Source of the DNA: Palsa-1392 sp963819975
GTDB lineage: Bacteria > Verrucomicrobiota > Verrucomicrobiia > Chthoniobacterales > UBA10450
DNA length: 64,000 nucleotides
Reading direction: 5' to 3'
Assembly (NCBI GenBank): GCA_963819975.1
Contig: CAWFYE010000002.1
Coordinates: 434,001-498,000, forward strand
The translations under genes and the position numbers were made by a program. Below the pieces are notes generated by a model. That model was not told the DNA's origin and ran no database searches. It worked only from the letters and a program-made list of their open reading frames with translations. This document shows positions 16,606 through 24,671 of this stretch, one piece after another; position 1 is the stretch's first letter; each line of letters begins with the position of its first letter.

Positions 16606-17766
16606 ATGAAACAATTCTACTTCGCAAAAAGGCAACGCCCCGAAGGCGGGCGCTCACCGTTTATGCTAACAATCCGGCCGTTTCTTCGGATCGTGCCGGT
16701 CGTAACTCTCTTTGTCGCGCTGGCGGCATCCATCCCCATCTCGGCGCAAACGGTCACCACGTTTGACGCGCCGGGCGCGGGCACGGGGGCCTTGCAGGGG
16801 ACTTTCCCCTTCAATGTCTCGCCGTCCGGCACGATCGTTGGATTTCTGCGTGACGCGGGCGATGCCCGTCACGGATTCATCCGCACATCGAGCGGCGATT
16901 ACACTGTCTTTGATGCACCGGGTGCGGGAACGGCCGCAGGCCAGGGAACGCGCGCTTACTCCGCGAATCCAAGTGGCGCGATCACGGGATTTTTTATCGA
17001 CTCGGCTGGTGCCTTGCATGGCTATGTCCGTTACCCGGACGGCACAATCGACGTCTTCGACGCGCCGGGAGCGGTCGCTACATTCCCCGCTTTCAGCTCG
17101 CTCCTCATTAATCCACGGGGACAAATCACCGGCTATTACAACGATGCGAACGGAGCCTCTCACGGTTTCCTGCGGGAAACGGATGGGACGTTTGCTACCT
17201 TTGACGTCCCGGGTGCAGACGAGGGGACATTTCCTTTCGCCATCAGCCAGCGCGGCGATATCACCGGTTATTATTTCGATGCTGCCGGCGTGAGTCATGG
17301 TTTTCTGCGGGACAAGAAGGGCGTCATCACGACCTTCGACGTTCCGGGCGCTGGCACGGATCCGGGCCAGGGGACCTACGGCGGCGGTTTCACCGCCAGC
17401 GGGGTGATTATTGGAAATTATTTCACCCAGGACAACATCAGCCACGGTTTTCTGCTGGGTAGGGACGGCAATTTCACCAACTACGACGCTCCAGGCGCGG
17501 GCAGTGTTCCGGACTCCTTTCAGGGAACTTATCCCTTCGGCGTCAATCCCCACGGAGGAATCTCCGGCTGGTATGTGGACGACTCCGACGTGAATCACGG
17601 CTATGTGCGCAAATCGAATGGCCAATACGTCACTTTCGATGTTCCGGGCGCCGGCACAGGCCCTGGCCAGGGACCATACGTTTTTGGGATCGCTCCGAAT
17701 GGTGCCTCGACCGGCTATTCCTATGACCCGGACAATGTGGTGCACGGCTTTGTCCTGACCAACTAG
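16606..17766 (+). CDS. Secreted HAF-type repeat protein
   Basis: A 386-residue protein with an N-terminal signal peptide (hydrophobic PVVTLFVALAASI, cleavage near ISAQ, about residue 48). The mature part is seven imperfect repeats of about 46 residues, each starting FDAPGAG or FDVPGAG, then QGT, N/S-P-x-G-x-I-x-G and HGF. This is the HAF-family extracellular repeat, probably a beta-propeller. I associate such proteins with soil Acidobacteriota and Verrucomicrobiota. Possible roles are surface binding or matrix; no catalytic residues are seen. An in-frame ATG at 16663 would give a shorter, more ordinary signal peptide. A strong hairpin follows the gene. Confidence 0.8.
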   Translation: MKQFYFAKRQRPEGGRSPFMLTIRPFLRIVPVVTLFVALAASIPISAQTVTTFDAPGAGTGALQGTFPFNVSPSGTIVGFLRDAGDARHGFIRTSSGDYTVFDAPGAGTAAGQGTRAYSANPSGAITGFFIDSAGALHGYVRYPDGTIDVFDAPGAVATFPAFSSLLINPRGQITGYYNDANGASHGFLRETDGTFATFDVPGADEGTFPFAISQRGDITGYYFDAAGVSHGFLRDKKGVITTFDVPGAGTDPGQGTYGGGFTASGVIIGNYFTQDNISHGFLLGRDGNFTNYDAPGAGSVPDSFQGTYPFGVNPHGGISGWYVDDSDVNHGYVRKSNGQYVTFDVPGAGTGPGQGPYVFGIAPNGASTGYSYDPDNVVHGFVLTN

Positions 17767-17782
17767 ACTGAACCTTACGATC

Positions 17783-17816
17783 CGCCACCGGCGTCGAATT
17801 CCCGGCGCCGGTGGCG
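17783..17816. terminator. Bidirectional hairpin terminator
   Basis: CGCCACCGGCG at 17783-17793 and CGCCGGTGGCG at 17806-17816 are perfect reverse complements with a 12-nt loop. They lie between the convergent HAF gene and the ABC ATPase. A GC-rich stem in a convergent gap is the expected place for a shared terminator, though there is no T-tract. Confidence 0.6.
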
Positions 17817-17844
17817 TGAGAGCGTCCGTTAGGGAGCAGGGTCC

Positions 17845-18978
17845 CTAGCGGATGCGATTCGTCGAAGCAGGATCGAAGAGATGAGCCTTCTCCAGCTTCA
17901 TCTCAAACTGAAACCGGCGACCCGCGTCGCCGTGATCGAAGGCGCCCTGGCTCCGGCAGACGAGGGTGTGTGCGCCGGTCTGGAGGTAAATGTTGGTCTC
18001 TGCTCCCATCGGTTCGACGATGTCGACGATCGCGGGAAATCCGGTCGCGAGCGCCTTGCCTTCTTTACGGCTGAACTTCGCCACTTCCAGATATTCCGGC
18101 CGGATTCCGAGGATGACGCTTTTGCCGGCAAATTCGCGCGCCGCCGGGCGATCGGCGACTGCAAAAGCGACGTCGATCGTCCCGCCTTCAGTCTCCCGGA
18201 AACGGATCCGGTCGCCTTCTTCCTTCAGCGTGCCGGTGATGAAGTTCATCGGCGGACTGCCTAGAAAACCGGCTACGAACAGATTCACCGGCTCATTGTA
18301 GAGAACGAGCGGCGCGTCGTTTTGCTGCACCACGCCGTCGTTCATGACCACGATCCGGTCGCCCATCGTCATCGCCTCGACCTGGTCGTGGGTGACGTAA
18401 ATCATCGTCGCCTGGAGGCGTTGATGAAGCTTGGTGATTTCCGTTCGCATCTGCACCCGCATCTTGGCGTCGAGATTGGAAAGCGGTTCGTCGAAAAGAA
18501 ATACTTTCGGTTGCCTGACGATCGCGCGGCCAACCGCGACCCGCTGCCGCTGGCCGCCGGAGAGCGCCTTCGGCTTGCGGTCGAGCAGGTTTTCGATCCC
18601 GAGAATGCTCGCCGCATCGACCACGCGCCGCTTGATTTCCGGCTTTTTGAATTTCCGCAGCTTGAGCCCGAAGGCGAGATTATCGAAGACGCTCATGTGC
18701 GGGTAGAGCGCGTAATTCTGGAAGACCATCGCAATATCGCGATCCTTCGGCGCGACGTCGTTGACCCGCTTCTCGCCGATGTAAATGTCGCCCTTAGAGA
18801 TTTCCTCGAGGCCCGCGATCATGCGCAGGGTGGTCGATTTTCCGCAACCCGACGGACCGACGAGGACGACAAATTCGCGATCTGCGATCTCGAGGCTGAC
18901 ATCCTTGACCGCCGTCACGTCGCCGCCTTTGTCCCCCGGGTAGATTTTGTAGACGTTCTTAACGGAGACCTTGGCCAT
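17845..18978 (-). CDS. MalK/UgpC-type ABC transporter ATPase
   Basis: A 377-residue ATPase of a carbohydrate (CUT1) ABC importer. Walker A GPSGCGKST, Q-loop MVFQNYAL, signature LSGGQRQR, Walker B FLFDEPLSNLD and the H-loop VTHDQ are all present. The C-terminal TOBE domain (about residues 240-377, with GIRPEYLEV) matches UgpC/MsmK/MalK. Such ATPases are often shared by several sugar transporters. No permease or binding-protein genes are adjacent, which fits a shared ATPase. The ATG at 18976-18978 gives the canonical AKVSVKNVYK start. A longer reading frame to 19332 runs into ygfZ and is an artefact. Confidence 0.93.
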   Translation of the reverse strand: MAKVSVKNVYKIYPGDKGGDVTAVKDVSLEIADREFVVLVGPSGCGKSTTLRMIAGLEEISKGDIYIGEKRVNDVAPKDRDIAMVFQNYALYPHMSVFDNLAFGLKLRKFKKPEIKRRVVDAASILGIENLLDRKPKALSGGQRQRVAVGRAIVRQPKVFLFDEPLSNLDAKMRVQMRTEITKLHQRLQATMIYVTHDQVEAMTMGDRIVVMNDGVVQQNDAPLVLYNEPVNLFVAGFLGSPPMNFITGTLKEEGDRIRFRETEGGTIDVAFAVADRPAAREFAGKSVILGIRPEYLEVAKFSRKEGKALATGFPAIVDIVEPMGAETNIYLQTGAHTLVCRSQGAFDHGDAGRRFQFEMKLEKAHLFDPASTNRIR

Positions 18979-19046
18979 GAGACAGACGGCCAAGCTAGGT
19001 ATCGCGCCGGAAGGGTCAATCCCCTTGTCGCACCTTTGCCGGCCGG

Positions 19047-19910
19047 CTAGAGGAATGGCAAATCGACCACCTCGACGGGAAGCTGCCCGGCGGATAATTT
19101 CGTGCCTGGTTGATTGAACCCCCGCTTCACATAACCGAGCGCGATTTCTTTGCCTAACCGATTGCTCTGCGTCGCACTCGTGATCCAGCCCACATCTTTC
19201 GCGTTCTCCGGCGCGAGCAGGCGTGTGGTCGGTGTCAGCGGAGAACCCTCGAGCGAAACCAGGCCGCAGAGCCGTTTGCTCATCTGCCCTGACATCTTCA
19301 TCCGGGAAATCACTTCCTGGCCGATGTAACAACCCTTCGCATAATCGATCGCGTCGTCGGCGAGATTCGCTTCCACCGGAATGATCTGGTCGGACAACTC
19401 GAGGCCCCAGCGCGGAATTCCCTGCTCAATCCGCAAGCGCTCGGCGGCTTCTGCGTCTATCAACGATTCGCGGGAAGAGAGCGACTGCAGAACGAAATCG
19501 TGTTCCGCCGCAGGCAGCACCAGGTCCCAGCCGAAAGTGCCGAAGCGTTTCGCCCGGCGCCAATGGGCATCGTTAGGCGAAGCTGGCGCACTCTCGGCCG
19601 TGACATGAAAGAGAGAAAATTCCTCGGTCACATCTTCGATCGCGACGTCGTCCGCGATGATGTAGCGATCGATCCGTTGCGCGAGTGCTTCACGCTGGTC
19701 GGCGTCGGCATCGATGAACAACTCGTCCGCGCCTGCGCTGACATAAATGAGCGCATCGACTTTTCCTTTCGCGCTGAGCACGCAGGCGGCCATCGAAAGG
19801 TTCGAGTTCGCTTTCCGAACGTCGTTCGTCACCTGCCCGTTGAGAAATCGCACCCGATCACTGCCGGTCAGACGAAATTTCGCGCGTCCGGAAAGATCGA
19901 AGAGCGGCAT
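19047..19910 (-). CDS. ygfZ: YgfZ/GcvT-like folate-binding protein
   Basis: A 287-residue member of the YgfZ family, which uses tetrahydrofolate in maintenance of certain iron-sulfur enzymes. The diagnostic KGCYIGQE motif is present near residue 185, with the redox-relevant Cys. The GcvT-like N-terminal domain has GSDRVRFLNGQVTND, typical of the family. The ATG at 19908-19910 overlaps the stop of the upstream reductase gene (TGATG), so both are probably co-transcribed. The longer frame to 19952 lies inside the reductase gene. Length is slightly short for the family (about 300-330) but complete. Confidence 0.9.
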   Translation of the reverse strand: MPLFDLSGRAKFRLTGSDRVRFLNGQVTNDVRKANSNLSMAACVLSAKGKVDALIYVSAGADELFIDADADQREALAQRIDRYIIADDVAIEDVTEEFSLFHVTAESAPASPNDAHWRRAKRFGTFGWDLVLPAAEHDFVLQSLSSRESLIDAEAAERLRIEQGIPRWGLELSDQIIPVEANLADDAIDYAKGCYIGQEVISRMKMSGQMSKRLCGLVSLEGSPLTPTTRLLAPENAKDVGWITSATQSNRLGKEIALGYVKRGFNQPGTKLSAGQLPVEVVDLPFL

Positions 19911-21133
19911 CAGGATTCGCGATCCGGGGAGGAAAAGCGCCGACTCAACCACCCGCGGAAACCGCCGGAAAGATTTACGTGGGCTGGAATTTGCTCCGCT
20001 TCGCGATCCTCTGCGTCGCCCTCATCCTCGATCAGCGCTGGAGGAGGGACCTTCGCTGCGGGGATTGGCTCAGGCGGAGGCGCAGCCGCGGTAACTGGCT
20101 CAGGCGGAGGCGCGGTCGATTCTGTTTCCGCGACAGGTTCGTTTGACGGAACGATCGATCTTAATTCCACGATCGGTTCGATCTCCGGCGGTTCGGCTTC
20201 TATTTCTTCGACGACTGGCGCGGGCGGCTGCTTAGGCGCCTCGGCCGGTTTCTCCGGTTCCGATCCAACGATCTTCTGTGGCGCCGGAAAATACTTCTGC
20301 GCGACTGAGGAATAATCCGCGTCGCCGCGGCCTTGTTTCATTTCCGCGAGCAACATATCGCCCGAGACCTCTGCTACTGGGAGATCTAGGCCGTGTGCTT
20401 CGGCCAATTTAAGGCCGATCCGCACATCCTTGAGCATGTGCTTGATCGAGAAATGCGTCTCGAAATTGCCCGCCACGATGAGCGGGATCTTCATCTCGAG
20501 GGTGGTCGAGTTGCTCGCGTTGGCCTTCATCGCGCGACTGAAAAGGTCGGCTGGGATGCCAGCCTTGCGCACGAGCGCGAGCGCTTCCGCGCCGACCTGC
20601 GCGGTCGCGGCGGTCACGATGTTGGTCGCCACTTTCATGATCGAGGCGTCGCCAATCTTGTCGCCAATAAAAATGATCTCTTTGCTGCTCGATTCGAGAA
20701 TTGGGCGGGCCTGTTTCAGAGCCGCGTCGTCGCCGCTGACATAGTAAACGAGCTGTCCCTTTTCCGCCGCGACTTTGCTCCCGGTGAACGGCGCCTCGAG
20801 AAAACGCGCACCGCGTCGCTCCACGATCTCGGCCGCGGCCCGCATGTTTTCCGGCGCCACCGTGCAATGCGCGGTTACGATGTGTTGCGCGGTCAGCCCG
20901 GGGACGAGTTGTTTGACGGTTTCGAGCAATGCCACATCGTCCGCGACAAAGATTTGGATGAGGTCGCAGAGCTCGGCGACTTCAACCGGTGACCCGAGAA
21001 AATTTTGCTCCGGCCGCGGGGTGCGGTTCCAGACGAAGACCTGGAGTCCTTTTTCGCGCAGCGCTCCGGCCACGCGCGATCCGATGATCCCGAGGCCGAT
21101 GAGGCCGACATTTTTGGATTTGGAACGTGCCAT
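19910..21133 (-). CDS. Beta-hydroxyacid dehydrogenase family reductase with Pro-rich tail
   Basis: A 407-residue protein. Residues 1-290 are a 3-hydroxyisobutyrate dehydrogenase/GLYR1-type reductase: nucleotide site GLIGLGIIGS near the N-terminus, substrate-binding FLEAPFTGSK, catalytic Lys in the SIMKVATNIV helix, and the C-terminal all-helical domain. Likely substrates are small beta-hydroxyacids or succinic semialdehyde/glyoxylate, undetermined. Residues about 290-407 are an unusual Pro/Glu/Ala-rich low-complexity extension ending in a short basic, aromatic segment (GGFRGWLSRRF). This tail is not part of the enzyme family and may be a linker plus peptide for protein or membrane binding. 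The gene overlaps ygfZ. Confidence 0.85.
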   Translation of the reverse strand: MARSKSKNVGLIGLGIIGSRVAGALREKGLQVFVWNRTPRPEQNFLGSPVEVAELCDLIQIFVADDVALLETVKQLVPGLTAQHIVTAHCTVAPENMRAAAEIVERRGARFLEAPFTGSKVAAEKGQLVYYVSGDDAALKQARPILESSSKEIIFIGDKIGDASIMKVATNIVTAATAQVGAEALALVRKAGIPADLFSRAMKANASNSTTLEMKIPLIVAGNFETHFSIKHMLKDVRIGLKLAEAHGLDLPVAEVSGDMLLAEMKQGRGDADYSSVAQKYFPAPQKIVGSEPEKPAEAPKQPPAPVVEEIEAEPPEIEPIVELRSIVPSNEPVAETESTAPPPEPVTAAAPPPEPIPAAKVPPPALIEDEGDAEDREAEQIPAHVNLSGGFRGWLSRRFSSPDRES

Positions 21134-21221
21134 TTTTTTAGGCTGCCTTGATCGAGCGGCAGCGAGCGCAAGGTCAATTTGAATTCAACGCGCCGCAATG
21201 GGCAAATACGCGGCGGGACGT

Positions 21222-22175
21222 TTAGCGGCGCGCGGCGACCGCTGCAATGCGTTTCTGATTTTCGAGCAGCGCGATAATTTCGGGGCTCGCTTCCTCGAGG
21301 CTCAACTGGCGTGCTGGTTGCGCTTCTGTGAGACGGAGGATATGGAAGCCGAGCCGGCTGCGGACGGGCTCACTGATCTGACCAGGCTGCATTCGCACGG
21401 CCGCGGCGAAGACCGCCGGCAACATGCGCGCCTCCGCGAAGTAGCCGAGATCGCCGTCCCGCCTTTTGGTCGCTTCGTCCTCGGAAAATTCCGCGACCAG
21501 CGCCGGGAACGATTCGCCATTGGCGAGCCGTTTCGCGAGCTGCTCGATCAAAGCGCGCTGACGTTCGATCACCTCTTCGGGATAACCTTCCGGAGCGGCG
21601 AGGAAAAGGTGGCTTGCGCGCAGTCGCAACGGTTCCTGGAAATCCGATTGATGTTCGGCGTAATAGCGTCGCACCTCGGATTCGTTAGGCTGGAGCTGAC
21701 CGGCGATTTGCTTTTCGAGCCAGGCGCGCTCGCGCTGGTTGTTCGTCACCTCGCGCTCCAGAGCGCGAGCGGTCAGGCCCGCCCCGCCGAGCGACCGCCG
21801 CCAGCTCTTTTCATCGCTAAACTGATCGCGCAGCAGCTGAGTCTCCCGCGCGACCGAGGCCGGATCGGCTGCTTCGCCGGAAGCGGCTGCGTGCACTTTT
21901 TCCTCCTCGATCAGTTTTTGGAGGGCGGCGCGCTTTTGTTCCGTGGCGGTCGCGGGTTCGATTTCCCGCGCGTCCGCCCCGACCGCAAAGAGTTCTGCCC
22001 GCCAGGCCCGCCCGACGTCATTCTCGTAAATTCCGCGTCGCCCGATCAGTGCCTGCAAATCGCCCCGGCTAACGGCATGGCCGATCCACTTTCTGGCGGA
22101 AAAGCAGGTCGTCAGGTACTCCCCGGTCGCAATTCCGAGCCCGAGCGCGAGGAGGAGAAGAAGAACCAGCCTCAT
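21222..22175 (-). CDS. Parvulin-type peptidyl-prolyl isomerase (PpiC/SurA-like)
   Basis: A 317-residue protein with an N-terminal signal/anchor (RLVLLLLLALGLGIATG), a SurA_N-like helical region (about 40-160) and a PpiC rotamase domain (about 165-275) recognisable from RASHLFLAA, AEFSEDEATKRRDGDLGYF and QPGQISEPVRSRLGFHILRL. It should catalyse proline isomerisation of exported or outer-membrane proteins in the periplasm. Its ATG overlaps the stop of the upstream M28 peptidase gene by 4 bp, so they are co-transcribed. Which clients it serves is unknown. Confidence 0.87.
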   Translation of the reverse strand: MRLVLLLLLALGLGIATGEYLTTCFSARKWIGHAVSRGDLQALIGRRGIYENDVGRAWRAELFAVGADAREIEPATATEQKRAALQKLIEEEKVHAAASGEAADPASVARETQLLRDQFSDEKSWRRSLGGAGLTARALEREVTNNQRERAWLEKQIAGQLQPNESEVRRYYAEHQSDFQEPLRLRASHLFLAAPEGYPEEVIERQRALIEQLAKRLANGESFPALVAEFSEDEATKRRDGDLGYFAEARMLPAVFAAAVRMQPGQISEPVRSRLGFHILRLTEAQPARQLSLEEASPEIIALLENQKRIAAVAARR

Positions 22176-23152
22176 TTGAAAGCTTCAGTCGCCAAATAAT
22201 ACAGGGTGACCGCGCCCACCTTCTGCAGGCTTTCCGCGCTCAGTTTGTCCATCGTGTCGCCGGCCGTATGCCAGGGCGGATACTCAAAATCGATCAGATC
22301 AATCGTCGGGATGCCGACTGTGTTAAAAGGCGTGTGATCGTCGAGGATTTCGTCGTTGAAATAGGTGAAATTGTTGCGCACCTGGAGGGCGTTGGCGGCG
22401 GCGAAGATTCCCTGGGCCAGCTTGCCGGGGGAATCAGGCGGCAGGGTGATCGTCAGGTCGCGATCGCCGATCATGTCCCAGATGATTCCGCCCTCGTAGT
22501 ATTGCGCTCGTCTCGCTTTCCGCGCCTTCTCGGCAAAAAAACGGCTTCCGTAAAGTCCGTCGGTTTTCGTGAAGCGCTCGTAAGCCTCCTCGCCATCGAA
22601 AAATATCAGCTCGATCCGCGCCGCCAGCTCTGGGTGAAGACCGAGCACTCGCCCCAGCTCGATGAGCGCTCCGCTGCTCGATCCGCCGTCGTTTGCCCCG
22701 ACGAATCGGATCGAATCGAAGGTCTTCGTGTCGTAATGCGAGCCGACGAAAAAGAGTTTTTCGTTTTGCGGCTGATCCGGCCGGCGCGCGATCATGTTCA
22801 CAAATTGGACCGTCCCGCGCGGCGTCTGCTCAGCGAATGGTTGATCGATGACCTGCCAACCTGTCGCTTCCAGTTGCGCGTGAATGTAGGCGCGTGCTTT
22901 CTTGCTCGCTTCCGATTCCGGCGGGCGCGGCCCGAGGTCGACCAGGTTCTGCACGTGACGGAGCGCGTTCGCGCCGGAAAATTCCTTCCAAGGCTCACCC
23001 GCATACGATTCGCCGGGACGGAGGAAGAAAAACAGACCAACAAAGAGAAGCGTAGCCGCGAGGAAGGCGTATCCGCCATAACGCGGCCAGTTAAAAACGG
23101 GTGGCTTCTTCCTGACCGACGGGCGGAGCGGTTGCTTCTTTTTTTTAGGCAT
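22172..23152 (-). CDS. M28-family zinc peptidase / glutaminyl cyclase-like
   Basis: A 326-residue protein with a lysine-rich cytoplasmic start, one membrane helix (about residues 27-46) and an exported M28 domain. Candidate metal ligands and catalytic residues appear in order: GSHYDTK, GANDGGSSSG, FFDGEEAYE, WDMIGD and WHTAGDT. This set, with a single-zinc-type arrangement, matches glutaminyl-peptide cyclotransferases at least as well as aminopeptidases. It could convert N-terminal Gln to pyroglutamate or act as a peptidase; I cannot decide. It overlaps parB by 8 bp at its 5' end and the parvulin gene by 4 bp at its 3' end, forming an operon. Confidence 0.85.
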   Translation of the reverse strand: MPKKKKQPLRPSVRKKPPVFNWPRYGGYAFLAATLLFVGLFFFLRPGESYAGEPWKEFSGANALRHVQNLVDLGPRPPESEASKKARAYIHAQLEATGWQVIDQPFAEQTPRGTVQFVNMIARRPDQPQNEKLFFVGSHYDTKTFDSIRFVGANDGGSSSGALIELGRVLGLHPELAARIELIFFDGEEAYERFTKTDGLYGSRFFAEKARKARRAQYYEGGIIWDMIGDRDLTITLPPDSPGKLAQGIFAAANALQVRNNFTYFNDEILDDHTPFNTVGIPTIDLIDFEYPPWHTAGDTMDKLSAESLQKVGAVTLYYLATEAFK

Positions 23153-24026
23153 CGGGCGGAAGGCCGAGCCGCGTCACGACTCGCTCGAGGTCGTCCGCGC
23201 CGTAATACTCGATCTCGATTCGACCCCGTTTTTCGCCGTGCTGAATGGTGACGTGGGTCGCGAGATATTGTTGCAGCCGGTTCTCTAGTTCGCTCACAGC
23301 GGCCGAATTTTCCGCCGCGGCGCGCTTGAGTCGCCTTGTGCCTCCATGTTTGCCGAGTTGGCGCGCGACCATGCGTTCGGTCGTGCGGACGGTTGAGCTT
23401 TGCCGTAAAATTTTCTCGGCCAAAAGACGCTGTTCGTCGTGCGCTTTCAAACCGAGCAGTACCTTGGCATGCCCGACGGAGAGGAGATTCTGTACGACCC
23501 AGGTCTGGACCTGCGGATCGAGATCAAGCAGCCGCATCGCGTTCGCGACCGAGGCCCGGCTCTTCCCGACCTTCTCCGCGATATCTTCCTGGCGCATCCC
23601 AAATTCATTCGCGAGCCGCGCATAGGCCTGTGCTTCCTCGATCGGGTTGAGATCGGCCCGCTGCAGGTTTTCGATCAGGGCCAGCTCGAGGACTTCCAGG
23701 TCGGTCGCCTGCCTAACGATCGCGGGCGCTTCGTTCAGGCCCGCTTCCTTGGCCGCCCGCCAGCGCCGTTCGCCGGCGATGAGTTCAAACCGGTTGTTCA
23801 CCAGCCTAACGATCAGCGGCTGGATGATCCCGCGCTGTCGGATAGAATCGATCAACTCCTCGAGCGCTTCGCGGGCAAACTCCCGGCGTGGCTGGAGCGG
23901 ACTGGGAACGATATTGACGAGGCTGATCTGCTGGACCCGCTCGCCGCTCTCCAGATCGGGAGAGCGCACGGAGGGTGAGGCACTGATCAGCGCGCCGAGA
24001 CCTTTGCCAAGACCGGATTTTGCCAT
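23145..24026 (-). CDS. parB: ParB chromosome-partitioning CTPase
   Basis: A 293-residue ParB. The N-terminal KSGLGKGLGALI motif normally stimulates ParA. The CTP-binding region has GERRWRA (85-91) and ENLQR (119-123). The helix-turn-helix (about 147-168) binds parS, and a C-terminal dimerisation domain ends at residue 293. ParB spreads from parS and organises the origin region. ParA is not adjacent: the upstream neighbour is pqiC and the downstream one an M28 peptidase. No obvious parS palindrome was seen around the gene by eye. The protein looks intact, so ParA is probably encoded elsewhere. Confidence 0.93.
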   Translation of the reverse strand: MAKSGLGKGLGALISASPSVRSPDLESGERVQQISLVNIVPSPLQPRREFAREALEELIDSIRQRGIIQPLIVRLVNNRFELIAGERRWRAAKEAGLNEAPAIVRQATDLEVLELALIENLQRADLNPIEEAQAYARLANEFGMRQEDIAEKVGKSRASVANAMRLLDLDPQVQTWVVQNLLSVGHAKVLLGLKAHDEQRLLAEKILRQSSTVRTTERMVARQLGKHGGTRRLKRAAAENSAAVSELENRLQQYLATHVTIQHGEKRGRIEIEYYGADDLERVVTRLGLPPDA

Positions 24027-24078
24027 CGTGGGCTCAGGTTATCGGAGCGCGTTGCGCAACGCAAACCGGGTTTCAGCG

Positions 24079-24660
24079 TTAGTGGGGAAGCGATTGCGCG
24101 ATGGCAGCGGCGCATTGCTCGAGCAGTCGGCCCTCGGCGGTGACGAGCGGGCCGTAGCCGTCGCCGACAATCTGCTCGTGAAAGACCGCGCTATGGCGGG
24201 AGAGAACTTCGCTGCTGCCGCCGCTCCGAATGCTCCAACTGAGATCGAGAATGGCGCCCTGGCCGCTGATGCCGTGGAATCGACGAATATCGAGCGCGAC
24301 CCGATAGCGCGGCTGGAAGCGTGGTTCCGACCCGCCCCGCACGTTGGCGGAACCGAGGAGCCGGCCCAGATCGGCCGCCACCGTCCGGCTGATGTTATCC
24401 CGCAGGGAGCCGATCCAGAGCGCGTCGGTCGGGACTTGGAATTCGTTAGGCCCAGTCGCGAAAACAACCTCCAAGCGGTCGAGATAGCTCGGGAGCGAGA
24501 CTGGGCCGACCGCCACGCTCAGTCCCGCAGCGGAAGCGCCACCGCCGGTCGCGGCCGCGGTCGCGTCGAGCCGATAATAATTAGTGCCACCTCCACCACA
24601 GGCCGTGAGCAGGACGAGGAGGGCGCCACAGAGGAAAGGACGGAGCTGGTTGCGCATCAT
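24079..24660 (-). CDS. pqiC: PqiC-like outer-membrane lipoprotein
   Basis: A 193-residue lipoprotein with lipobox LLTAC near residue 21. The segment VGPVSLPSYLDR and the following NEFQVPTDALWIGSLRDN are typical of PqiC. In E. coli PqiC sits in the outer membrane and docks the PqiB tunnel to move phospholipids between membranes. It is the last gene of a pqiA-pqiA-pqiB-pqiC operon, 11 bp after pqiB. Length matches the family. Confidence 0.85.
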   Translation of the reverse strand: MMRNQLRPFLCGALLVLLTACGGGGTNYYRLDATAAATGGGASAAGLSVAVGPVSLPSYLDRLEVVFATGPNEFQVPTDALWIGSLRDNISRTVAADLGRLLGSANVRGGSEPRFQPRYRVALDIRRFHGISGQGAILDLSWSIRSGGSSEVLSRHSAVFHEQIVGDGYGPLVTAEGRLLEQCAAAIAQSLPH

Positions 24661-24671
24661 AAGGCCGTTCG

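Noticed and set aside
18979..19332. N-terminal extension of the ABC ATPase
   Set aside because: It lies within ygfZ in another frame, and the ATPase family starts at 18978.
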